Shown piece by piece: positions 48,890-59,082 of a stretch of 64,000 nt of DNA. Both the position numbers and the translations under genes were made by a program. This DNA comes from Ananas comosus (taxonomy: Eukaryota; Streptophyta; Magnoliopsida; Poales; Bromeliaceae), in assembly GCF_001540865.1 (NCBI RefSeq), contig NC_033622.1, positions 11,675,456-11,739,455 on the forward strand. Reading direction: 5' to 3'. Each line of letters opens with the position of its first letter. Positions within the stretch are counted from its first letter, which is position 1. Below the pieces are notes generated by a model. That model made no database searches, was not told the origin of the DNA, and saw only the letters and a list, made by a program, of their open reading frames with translations.

Positions 48890-49320
48890 CCTATTCAATG
48901 GAAAGAAATTAGTGGCCAGTTTATCTTTTCATGAGTGAACTGGAAATAAATGAGTAAATAAAAACTGATAGGTCGGGTCTAGGGCTGGCAAACGAGCGAG
49001 CCGGCTCGCATTCGACTCGCGTTCGGCTCGATATTCGGCTCGCTCGAGCTCGGCTCGAAATTAGATGAGCCGAGCTTGAACAAAAAAAAAAGCTCGAAAT
49101 TCATTTCAAGCCGAGCTTGAGTATTACTCGGCTCGCTCGAATTAGGCTCGAAAAGCTCGAATATATATATATGTAAACTAAGTGAGTAACCTAAGTTTAG
49201 TTAAAATTGAGCCAATATTACTGGCCCATAAGAACAAACCCAATATGCCAACAAAAAATTAAATTTTACTAAATTTACACTCTCTTCCTCTTTTTCTTTT
49301 ACAAAGCCTTAAATTCCTTA

Positions 49321-49358
<38 letters not shown>

Positions 49359-50730
49359 CTCAAGCGGTCAAACCTAAAGCCCCCCAAGTTATCAAGTAAC
49401 AGCACGCGTCCGCTGTTGCCTACCTTGCCATTAATTGTGTGCTTGAGAAAATATACAGAATACTTTTAAGATAAAAAATTATTGTTTATATAAAATTTTG
49501 ATTTTAGTTATATATAATTAGATAGTTTAATCTAATATTTGTCTATAATTTATTCATTTTTTGACCGCATAGATGAAAAAGAATAATATGAAAATTGAAG
49601 GCGGAAAAGAAGACATGCGAAGCTGAAAAGATTAGATATTCAACTCGTAAATTATTTTTCTTCATATTATAATACCGTATTTCATATAATTATTTTGTAT
49701 CTTGAACTATTAGATATATTTTTGTATCAAATTGTAAATAATGTTCTATACAAATTAAACTATTAATCGTACGATGTTGAGAATTTCAAGCGGCTCGCTT
49801 AGGGCTCAAGCTCGCTCGACTTGAAATTAGGCTCGCTCGAGTTCGGCTCGCATTAATTTCAAGCCGAGCTTGAGCTTAAATTTAGGCTCGAAATTAATTT
49901 CAAGCCGAATTTGAGCTAAGGCAAACTCGCTCGGGCTCGGCTCGTTTCCACCCCTAGTGGGGTCAAAGGATCTATAGTCTATAAACTTAAATTTAAGTGA
50001 TAGGTAGGTCCCACATAAGCCCGGAGTAACCAAATGCTGCCACGTGGACAAAGATTATGGGATTTAATATAGATTTATAGAAGATTATAGATAGAAAAAA
50101 ATTAGTGGCCAGTTTATCTTTTCATGAGTGAACCGGAAATAAATGAGTAGATAAAAACTAATAGGTGAGGTCAAAGGACTTATAATCTATAAACTTAAAT
50201 TTAAGTGATAGGTAGGTCCCACATAAGCCCAGATTAACCAAATGCTGCCACGTGAATAAAGATTATCGAATTTAATATAGATTTATTTATAGATTATAGA
50301 TGGAAGGAAATTAGTGGTCGATTTATCTTCCCATGAGTGAAATGGAAGTAAATGGGTAGATAAAAACTAATAGATGGGGTCAAAGGATCTATAATCTATA
50401 AACTTAAATTTAAGTTATAGGTAGGTCCCACATAAGCCCGGATTAACCAAATGTTGTTTATGAAATTTAATATAGGTTTATAGATTATAGACGATTCAAT
50501 GGAAGGAAATTAGTAGCCGATTTATCTTCCCATGAGTGAACCGAAAATAAATGAGTAGATAAAAACTGGTAGGTGGGGTCAATGGATCTATAATCTATAA
50601 AATTAAATTTAAGTGACAGATAGGTCCCACATAAATCCGGATTAACCAAATGCTGTCACGTGGACATAGATTATGGGATTTAATATATGTTTATGTTTAT
50701 AGATTATAGATTATAGATATTGTTCGGTAA
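48890..50730 (+). repeat. Tandem array of four units of about 205 bp, split by a hAT element
   Basis: Units beginning TTAGTGGCCAGTTTATCTT start near 48908, 50101, 50311 and 50511. Each contains AAATGAGTAGATAAAAACT, GGTAGGTCCCACATAAGCC and AACCAAATGCTGCCACGTG. The first unit holds the 977-bp hAT insertion; without it the spacing is also about 208 bp. Confidence 0.88.
48980..49956. mobile_element. hAT-type non-autonomous element (977 bp) inside the tandem array
   Basis: The ends are TAGGGCTGGCAAACGAGC and GCTCGTTTCCACCCCTA, typical hAT-like termini. The 8-bp duplications GTCGGGTC (48972..48979) and GTGGGGTC (49957..49964) differ at one base. Neighbouring array units show the uninterrupted site (AGGTGGGGTCAA). 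Subterminal GCTCGAG/CGGCTCG words are dense. There is no coding sequence. A truncated copy lies at 626..1437. Confidence 0.9.
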
Positions 50731-50807
50731 TTAATTATTAAAATATAATAATAATATCGTCATATCATCTAGCTATATCTATTTTGCTAAATTAAAGAAG
50801 GGTAGTA

Positions 50808-51530
50808 GGGGTGTAAAATGGGGGCCGCCCGGCCCAGCACAGTTGTGGGCCGCGCCATGCACGGCTACTGTAGCATCGTGACGGGCCGGGCCGGCCCGGC
50901 TCTATGGGACGTGCTGGGACATATATTCTTGGCCGACTACTCGGCCGCCATGACCTGATACAGGCCTGGCCGTGCTGGGCCGAAGGAGGCCCGTGGCCCA
51001 CAGCACGGCATGGCCTGCTTGAGCTGTGCCAGCCTGGGCAGCAAGGCTTGAACCCCAAGGCCAAGCTGGGCCTTGGGTTGGATCTCTTGGGGAGAAGGGC
51101 GACCTTTGGAGAAGGTTTTGGTCCAATAGCCCAAACAATTTGGTCCATGTTTGCGTCCATTGGACTAAAAACACTCTCTAATTTTTTTTCAAAAAAATAA
51201 AAATATATATATATTTTTAAAAAATATAAATATTTATTATATTAATAATTATTTTTATAAATTTTAATTTTTAATAGAAAAATTTATTTGTTTACTTTTT
51301 AATTTTATATATTTTTTAAAAAATAAAAAATTAAAATCTTTTTAATGGCCGCCGAAGCACGGCCTGGGCCTCCAAGCGAAGGGCCATGCTGGGTCCGACA
51401 TTTGGTAGCTTTGGCCCGGCACGGCCCCGGCCGAACTTGAATATCAGGCCGAGCAGGCCAGCCCTCTGGCCCAAATCAAACACGAAAAATAGGCACGACC
51501 CTCATTACCCGCCCTCTATTTTTAGAGGAC
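50808..51530. mobile_element. GC-rich ended repeat with AT-rich centre, hAT-like
   Basis: It starts near TAGGGGTGTAAAATGGGGGC with dense GGGCCGG/CCGGCCC words, has an AT-rich core at 51180..51340, then again GGCCTGGGCC/CCCGGCACGG and CTCATTACCCGCCCTCTA. The pattern (TAGGGGTG start, GC subterminal words) resembles the hAT-type elements here, but no clean target duplication was found. Frames of up to 122 aa arise from the GGCC words. Confidence 0.45.
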
Positions 51531-51539
51531 ATGTGTCCC

Positions 51540-52320
51540 CAACTCCTCTCGTTCTCTCTCTCCCTCTCTGTATATAATATAATATATATAATTATATATA
51601 TATATAATATAATATATATAATATATATATATATATTATATTAGTTTTAAAATTTTTATGATATAAAATTTCAGATTTTTTATATCAAAATTAAAATTTT
51701 GATACTTTCAATTTCAAATTTAATTTATAATATTTTATTTCTAAATTTTTAACTTCAAAATTTAAAATTTAAATACCTAAAGTCTATAAATTAATTAATC
51801 AATTTTATTAATATTAATTATATATAATATAATCAAGTTATATTATTAATAATACACATAATAAATCATGTAATAAAATCTAATATGATAAATACAATTT
51901 AAATCACATAAAATATCGATGTATAAAAAAATACAAAATTTAAATTTCAGAAGTATGAGTTAGGAAATATGGTGTGTGTGTATGTGTATATATAAAATTA
52001 ATTTTATTAAACAATTTCTTCTACTATTTTATTTTCCTTCTATTTATTGATTTTTTAAAAAATTATTTTGATCGATTTATCTCAAACCTTTTTCAATAAA
52101 TCTTTATAAAATAAGTTATTGGATAAATTTACATTGCACATATGCCAATTTTAATGTCTTTTATTTAAATAGATTTAACTATTAAATTTTTTTTATATAA
52201 CTTTTATGTAATTAATAATTAGGCTTATAAAACTATTTAAAAAATATAAAAAAGATAAAATTTATTATAAAAATATTTTTATATCAGCGGCATTGCGCGG
52301 GTTCTTCAGTAGTAAGCAAT
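51540..52320 (-). mobile_element. Helitron-like element, inverted relative of 62275..63711
   Basis: Its reverse complement starts ACTACTGAAGAACCCGCGCA and then GATATAAAAATATTTTTATA, matching 62279 onward for several hundred bases (TTAATAGTTAAATCTATTTA, TGTTTAATAAAATTAATTTT). The far end carries GAGAGGGAGAGAGAACG and GACACATGTCC, comparable to 63640..63690. Confidence 0.55.
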
Positions 52321-52891
52321 ATTCTAAGGTATATTTGGGGTACCCGTAGCAGCACTCTTTTTACAGTTTATCTAATTTTAGGTCTAATTTAGGGACAGCG
52401 GATTCAAACTAGGCTTTGCTTGAAATTTTTTTTTTTTAAAAAAATAATCCAACTCCAACTCACCCATTAGCCAAAAAAATAAAATTTAGACAACAACAAT
52501 TATTTACTTTGCTGATACGGCTCTTCTCTGGGAGGCACCCGAACAAATTTAATATGATATAATATATAAAACAAATTCAAACCATTAGATCCGAATCTAA
52601 AGGTAAAAAAAATACTCACACACTTTTATAATCTAAGTCAAAATATATATTTTCTTATAACCCAAAACATAATATTTAAAAATAAAAATCTTTCTATTTT
52701 CCAAACACTCTCCATCTCCAAACCCTAATAGCTAAAACATCAAAAAAGAACTATTTCAAAGCCTCTATTTTCCAAACACTTTCAATCTGCAAACCCTAAT
52801 AGTTAAAACATTAATGAGAGGAAGGTAGCATGCTACCGCTTCATTTATTAAGGACTTGAATTTAGCAAACTGTGGGAAGCAACAGGGCTTC

Positions 52892-52943
<52 letters not shown>

Positions 52944-53340
52944 AGAGAACTAGAGAAGTGGTTATAGACTTGTAGTCTCTTGTTCATTTTTTTTCAAGAG
53001 GGTATTTTGGTTTATTGTTTTCTCTCCAAAACCGCAATCTCAAACCTAAGAGGAAAAAAGATGAGAATTTTTTTTAAAAAAAATTGAAAATTAAAGCTGC
53101 TTCTTTGATGTGGGTTTTTTTTATTCTTCATATATGTCTTTTTAGTTCTTTTAGGTTCTTAGACAAGGAAACTATCTTTTCTTAGAAAATTTTTAAAAAG
53201 TTTTTGTTTTATTTTTTTTTCTTAACTAGTATTTTTAACTTTACTCTCGTGGATTTTCTGGGTTGTTGGACAATGAACCTTTTTTAAAAAAAATTTTAAA
53301 AAATCTTTTGTTTTTAGTTTTATATAATATGTTTCGAAAT
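52321..53340. other. Intergenic with a retroposon tail
   Basis: GGTAGCATGCTACCGCTTCA at about 52826..52846 is, on the minus strand, the same tail found at the ends of the LINE copies. A CA run and a long A-run follow at 52892..52940. Two diverged copies of TTTTCCAAACACT(C/T)TC with ACCCTAATAG lie at about 52696 and 52766. No gene is seen. Confidence 0.5.
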
Positions 53341-53602
53341 TTGGTATATATTATTTTTGGGTTCGGATTTTTGGGTTTAGAATTGGGCTTCTGGTTTTTG
53401 GTCAGATTCGGGTTTGTTTTGGATTTGGGTTCGAGTTTTCGGATTCGGGTTCGGGTTTCGAATTTTTGGTCGGGTTCGGATTTCGATATGGATTTTTAAA
53501 ATCCATCGGGTTCGGTTCGGGTTCGGGTTACGGATTTGGTAGTCGGGTCCGGATTCGGGTTTTTAAAAATTCGCCCCGAATCCGACCCGTTGACATCCCC
53601 AT
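53341..53602. mobile_element. Right-end fragment of the TTGACATCCC hAT family
   Basis: Dense TTCGGGTTCGGG words end in CCGACCCGTTGACATCCCC, like the right end of the element at 19896..21230. The left end is not found. The sequence runs directly into a GC-rich gene-like fragment. Confidence 0.6.
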
Positions 53603-53883
53603 GCGGCGACGACAACAGTGGTGGAGTGGGAGGCGTGGTTGCTAGAGACGAGCAAAGCGAAGGGGAAGAGGGAGGGGGAGGAGGACTCGCATTTAGGCAT
53701 CTTGCCACCGTCGTGCTTGATGATCTTGTCGAACACGGCGCCAGCATTGGTGGTGGCGGTGGTGCCTCCGCCGGGTGGAAGTAGGACGAGCCTCGCATGG
53801 GGGAGGTAGGTCATCTTCGGGTTTCGATGCTTCGGCACCGCGCGTGAGATGGAGAGGCTCGCGCTAGTGAGAGTGGTCATCAT
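53603..53883 (-). pseudogene. GC-rich gene-like fragment of unknown identity
   Basis: From an ATG at 53883 the minus strand reads MTTLTSASLSISRAVPKHRN, then residues KMTYLPHARLVLLPP and AVFDKIIKHDGGKMPKC, before running into the hAT fragment. The Ser/Thr/Arg-rich start followed by a more ordered segment looks like an organelle-targeted protein, but I do not recognise the family. It is bounded on both sides by transposons (hAT end, foldback copy 8), so a captured fragment is likely. Confidence 0.3.
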
Positions 53884-53900
53884 AGAAGGTAGAGAGAGAG

Positions 53901-54432
53901 TGCGGCTAGGATGCTTATGGAAGCACGGAGAGCTCCGTGCTTCCACTTTGTTTTCGATGCTCAGACTTTCGAATCGACGATCGGCTCTGTTAGACTTGAT
54001 CTAGAGTATTTAAAATATCTAAAAAATAAATTTTGTGATTTTTCGATATCATTTGCCTAGTGATCGAAGTGGCTCAAAATCAACGGTTGAAAATAAAAAT
54101 CTTACAAAATATGATGATATGACAATAAAATTTTAGATCAAAGTTATTGATCTTGTTTTATATAGTATAAAGAATTTTCTATCAAAATTTCATGTGATTT
54201 GGATATTTCTACACCGTTAAACTTGCAACCAGCTCACCACGGCCGTTAAAATTATTGATTTTGAGCCCCTTCGATCACTAGGAAATCGATATCGAAAATC
54301 ACAAAATTTATTTCTAGGTATTTCAAATATCTAGATCAACTCTAACGGAGCCGATCGTCGATTCGAAAGTTCGAACATCAAAACAACTTGAAAGCACGAA
54401 GAACTCCGTGCTTCATAAGCCTACCAGCCTCA
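53901..54432. mobile_element. Foldback MITE, microsatellite-flanked family, copy 8
   Basis: Hairpins GAAGCACGGAGAGCTCCGTG on the left and AGCACGAAGAACTCCGTGCT on the right surround the core GACGATCGGCTCTGTTAGAC and its inverse AACGGAGCCGATCGTCGATT. It is flanked by GA on the left and TA on the right. It is very close to copy 6 and is a good reference for the family. Confidence 0.85.
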
Positions 54433-54446
54433 ATATATATATATAT

Positions 54447-54548
54447 ATATAGGTGGAATAATATCAATAGCACTAAGTATTGGTGTATTAGTTTTTTAGC
54501 CCTTGGATTGAAAAATATGCCGTTAGGATGATATGGGCCCCCTTGTAC
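54447..54548. mobile_element. Fragment of the 36786-type small MITE
   Basis: TTTTTTAGCCCTTGGATTG and GTTAGGATGATATGGGCCCC match the small MITE family. It is cut off where foldback copy 9 begins, suggesting nested insertion. Confidence 0.5.
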
Positions 54549-54557
54549 TATATAAAA

Positions 54558-55089
54558 GTGAAGGTACTATGCTATCGGAAGCACGGAGCCTTCCGTGCTT
54601 CAGCTCGTTTCGATGTTGCGACTTTCGAATCGTCAATCGGCTCCGTTAACTTGATCTAGAGTATTTGAAGTACCTAGAAAATAAATTTTATGATTTATGA
54701 TATCATTTGCTAGTGAACGAAGGGCTCAAAATAATGGCTAAAAATAAAAATCTTACAAAATGTAATAATATGACATTAAAATTTTAAATCAAAGATATTG
54801 ATCTTGTTTTATATAGTTATAAAGAATTTTCTATCAAAATTACACGTGATTTGGATATTTTTACACTGTTAACTTACAAACGGTTCACTACGGCCGTTGA
54901 AATTTGTTGATTTTGAGTTTCATTCGATCACTAGGCAAATGATATCGAAAAATAATAAAATTTATTTTCTAGGTACTCCAAATACTTTAGATCAAGTTTA
55001 ACGGAGCCAATCGACGATTCGAAAGTCGCAACATCGAAAACGAGCTAAAAGCACGGAAGGCTCCGTGCTTCCGATAGCATAGTAGCTTA

Positions 55090-55092
<3 letters not shown>
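54558..55092. mobile_element. Foldback MITE, microsatellite-flanked family, copy 9
   Basis: The ends GGTACTATGCTATCGGAAGC and GCTTCCGATAGCATAGTAGC are near-perfect inverted repeats, followed inward by GCACGGAGCC...GGCTCCGTGC hairpins and the family core. Long TA tracts follow on the right. Confidence 0.85.
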
Positions 55093-55142
<50 letters not shown>

Positions 55143-55147
55143 ATATA

Positions 55148-55347
55148 TATAGTGTAGAGGTATACACTTTGAATAAAAAAATTTACGGTTGGGATGATAG
55201 CGGTCCCTTTAGGGTTGGGGTGTCCTCTAGGATTGAGTGGGTTCCCATTAGTTTAATATTAATTCAATGGTTAGAATAATCAAAAGAGTTGATCTAAGGG
55301 TCAAAAATCAAAAGTACAGATCCTTTAAAATTCCGATAGATATAGTA

Positions 55348-55360
<13 letters not shown>
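55148..55360. mobile_element. Small MITE, near-complete copy
   Basis: TAGTGTAGAGGTATACACTT on the left and GATATAGTAGCTCTACTC on the right are inverted ends. The interior GGTTGGGATGATAGCGGT and ATTAATTCAATGGTTAGAA match 36786..36998. Confidence 0.6.
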
Positions 55361-55445
<85 letters not shown>

Positions 55446-55446
55446 A
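55347..55446. repeat. Compound (CT)n(TA)n(TG)n microsatellite
   Basis: About 50 bases of CT, about 30 of TA, then TG dinucleotides, directly after the small MITE. Confidence 0.95.
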
Positions 55447-56240
55447 CGGCTAAGTTAATGAAGCTGGAATCTCTACTGTAAACCCATGCCTAATTAAGCT
55501 CTTAATTAAGTCCAAGCGGTTCATGCTTCTTTGGGGTTGGTGGTCACGTTGCGGGGACACGGCTCTAATTAAGCCATGCATGTTGGTCAGTACCGTCACA
55601 GCCGCAACCCAAATTATATGCCATAAAAATTAATTAAGGAAAGAAGTCACTTTGGAGTCCGTACTGTTGAGAGGGCAAGTTGTTGGGGTGTTTTTTATAC
55701 GATGCGACTTTTGGCGTTTTCGATCTATTTAAAGTTTTGATCTTTTTAGAGATTTTTTTTTTGTGTTTTACCTTTCGATATTAATAAAATATTTATTTCA
55801 TCTTCATCCGAAGATATAAGCTGTCGGCCGAACCACGTAAATTTCGCTATACTCTTTACTTTTCTTTTTTTTCCCTGCATTAAGTTTTTTTTCTAGATCT
55901 ATTTTGCGTCGTTCCGATTTTTACATACAGTGTAATTTTTTTGCAAAACAATATAATTTTATTTGTGCAACTATTATCTTTTTATTCTTTCTTCTGTAAT
56001 TCTTAGACTTTTCTATAAGAGCGGCAATATATAATAAGTCTTTAGAGGAAAAAAAAAATTTCTTCATTTTTTATTTACTTTTATTTTTTTCTATTTTCTA
56101 TATCTTTTTTCGCTTCTTGGAGATGGACACGTCTTCCTCCTTATTCTCACGGGCGGCGAGTACCTCCTCGGCCATGACTCATCGCTTTCGTCCGATCTGC
56201 TGTCACTCGCACCCATTCCGAAATCTCCTCCTCTGACACC
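55447..56240. other. Intergenic, no gene recognised
   Basis: Mixed sequence with no element ends. From about 56110 GC content rises (GGGCGGCGAGTACCTCC, CGTCCGATCTGCTGTC), leading into the short frame at 56241, so this may be the upstream part of the same fragment. Confidence 0.45.
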
Positions 56241-56396
56241 ATGTCGACGCTGGCGGTGGCGGTGGCGGTGGCGGTGGCTATGAGTTCTTCTCCTCCGGCA
56301 TCGATGTCGGTACCGATGCGGAGGGTGGAGACGAAGGAAGAGAAGATAGCACTGCCCTCGTTATCGTCGCCGAGTATAGAAGGGATCAGAAATTAA
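56241..56396 (+). pseudogene. Short GC-rich frame (51 aa), possible gene-start fragment
   Basis: An ATG followed by STLAVAVAVAVAMSSSPPAS, then a basic/acidic stretch (RRVETKEEKIALPSL), ending in TAA just where homology with segmental copy A begins (GGGATCAGAAAT). The Ala/Ser-rich start resembles an organelle-targeting peptide. The abrupt stop at the duplication edge suggests a fragment cut by the rearrangement. It is not identified. Confidence 0.25.
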
Positions 56397-57266
56397 AAAA
56401 AAATAAATGAAAGAAAAAAAAAGAGTGAGAAAATTGAATAAGAATATTTTGATCAGTTGCTAAAAATTCAGTCCGAATATGTAAAACCCAAATAGTAGCT
56501 TGCTTTTGCAAAATCGTAAAACTAGAGATTTTCTTTTATGGAAATTGACCTAAATTTATAAGACAACCAAATTACAATGTCAGATATTTTCTAGCTCTCG
56601 TTAGAAAGAGAAGAATGTGTGTAACATCTAATCTTATTGCATATTTAACCAAATTTACATATGAGCCTGTACTATAGAGAGAAAATTAAAATCATCTAAT
56701 TCTATTTTACTCAAAAATAACACTACGTACAGAACATAATTATCACACAAATTATTTTTAAAGCAATTAAAGTTAAAGTATGCAATTGTTAAGCGTAAAT
56801 AAAAATCTGTAATTATAATTACTAACAAAGGAAACGTGAGATTATCATGCGTCAATAAGATGCGACCAATCTACAGTAATATAATAATAGTATTGACAAT
56901 TTGAGGTTTCAAATAAGTGCAATGTAGCACTGGTTCAAAGTTCAAACTGGTCTTCTTCAAAGTTCAAACATGTCTTACAATTCTTTACCCCCCTAAGACT
57001 GCCACGTTATTTTACACTTTTGGTACTTCATGCCGCCGGATTAAGGTTTAGGATTTAGAACATAATGGCAGTGCCTAGTGTTTAATAATAGCGTTTAATG
57101 TTCCGTAACTAATACTTAAAATATAATAAAAATATTATCATATCATAAATAATATTTAGAATACATTTGGTGGTATCTTTCGCGCGCGGCACTCTATTTG
57201 AGGGGCACCGGCAGAACGGGCACGGCCGTTAGGGGGACGGCAAGCGTGAGAGCTTGGGCGAACTTA

Positions 57267-57650
57267 TCAGAGAGGTCGACGTCGCCGGAACTCCTCCGGC
57301 TCCGCCCACACCTCCGGGTCCCGCCCGATCGCCCACACGTTCACCATCACCCGCGCCTCGCTCGGCACCGCGAACCCCGCCACCTCCACGAAGCCAACTC
57401 CCGTCTCCGTCTCGGACGGTTTGCGCGGGAGCAGCAGCGGGCCCACCGGGTGCAGCCGCATCGTCTCCTTCATCACCGCTTGCAGAAACGGGAGACGCGC
57501 AACGTCGGATTCCTCGAATTCTTCCTTCGGCCCCAGCGTCTCCTGTAGCTCGGCGCGCGCCTTCGCGAGCACCGCAGGGTTGCGGAGCAGCTCCGCCATC
57601 GCCCACTCCACCGTCTTCGAGCTTGTGTCGCTCCCCGCCGCAAAGAAGTC
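57267..57650 (-). pseudogene. P450 B exon 3, deleted and frameshifted
   Basis: It begins after ATTTAG with GAC TTC TTT as in copy A. At 57284/57285 GACGTCG joins CCGGAACTCC, two sequences that lie 182 bp apart in copy A. The new stop TGA (57267..57269) comes a few codons later. Confidence 0.88.
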
Positions 57651-57874
57651 CTAAATCAATGCAACTCTCGACGGTATTAAAAGCTTCCGGTAGAGCAGAA
57701 AGCCCTACGAGGAAACTGAAACTCCATAGAGGCTGATACTGTGAGAGCGAAAATTATTAGGAATAGCGTAGCTATAAATTATTTTACTAATTTTTTTATT
57801 TTCATCCTCCGGACTAACTAATAGATTTTTTTTTTCCATATAAATTTTAAATTATCTCTGTGGTTTAGTTTATT

Positions 57875-58230
57875 TTTGAATAAACTTTAAATACCACCTC
57901 TATAGTTTTATACTTTCTCACTTTATAACTTGTGGTTTAAAATATATCAAGTTAGTGTCTCGTGGTTTCATTTTTATTTTTTCGCCAGTTTTTTCGTTAA
58001 TATTTCGTTAAATTATATAAAAAAACTTAAGATACCCCACGTAGGTTTATCGAATATTCACTTTAGTACCCTTTAGTTTTAATTTTGTTGCTGATTTAAC
58101 GAAAAAAATTAGTGGAATCAATAATAAAAAGTTAAAATAAAACCACAAGTCACAAATTGATACACTTTAAACTATAGGGTACTAAAGTAAGAAAGTGTGA
58201 AACCACAGGGGTGGCATTTGAAGTTTTTTC
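57875..58230. mobile_element. Foldback MITE of the TGTGGTTT family in P450 B intron 2
   Basis: It starts ATAAACTTTAAATACCACCT and ends GGTGGCATTTGAAGTTTTTT, with CTTGTGGTTTAAAATATATC on the left and ACTTTAAACTATAGGGTACT on the right as inverted interior. It is related to 3422..3858. Confidence 0.65.
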
Positions 58231-58545
58231 TTTATTTTTTCTTTCTTAATTTGTAGTTTTAAGAATTTCACTTTTATCTCCTTTTAATTTAATTTAATCT
58301 TTTATTTTATAAAAAATAGGGTACTAAAGTAAGAAAGTGTGAAACCACAGGGGTGGCATTTGAAGTTTTTTCTTTATTTTTTCTTTCTTAATTTGTAGTT
58401 TTAAGAATTTCACTTTTATCTCCTTTTAATTTAATTTAATCTTTTATTTTANGCATATTTTTTCTTTCTCAATTTGTAGTTTTAAGAATTTCACTTTTAT
58501 CTCCTTTTAATTTAATTTAATCTTTTATTTTATAAAAAATATTAT
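58174..58545. repeat. 141-bp block repeated about 2.6 times around an N join
   Basis: The block GGGTACTAAAGTAAGAAAGT...TTTAATCTTTTATTTTA occurs at about 58177 and 58318, and its last third again after the N at 58452. The matching place in copy A (30950..31090) has the end of this block once. An assembly artefact is the simplest reading. Confidence 0.75.
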
Positions 58546-58839
58546 ATGAAATAGTATGACAAAATAAAAATTTTAAACAAACTATTGGATGACAAAATAA
58601 AAAATATGCTAAATTAAAAGAGTAAAGTATAACTTTTTTAATCGTGTGATAACAAAATAAAAATAAGCTAAGCTATAGAGGAATAAAAAAAATTTGAAAT
58701 AGAATGATAAAGTAAAAATAAGCTATTTCACTAGAAAGACAATTTAAAATTTACTTATTTATATTAATTTATTATCTAGTTTATTTATTTTTTATTTATA
58801 AACTTATGAATTAAAAATTACAAAAACTTCTCCGTCTTT

Positions 58840-59045
58840 CATGGAAGAGTGGGGTCCACCACATCCTATTTGTCGTGTGGGGGTCTACCCCTCTCTCTCT
58901 CTCTCTCTCTCTCTTTTTCTTATTTTTTTCTGCACTCTATCATCGGCAGTCCCACTCACACTTCCTCATCTTTTTTATTTTTTGATAATACATTTCTTAC
59001 CCTTCCTCACTTCACCTTCTTCTATCAATCACACACACACAGGAA

Positions 59046-59082
<37 letters not shown>

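Noticed and set aside
50792..51200. Overlapping frames on both strands near 51 kb
   Set aside because: Produced by GGCCGG-type words of a repeat; composition-driven.
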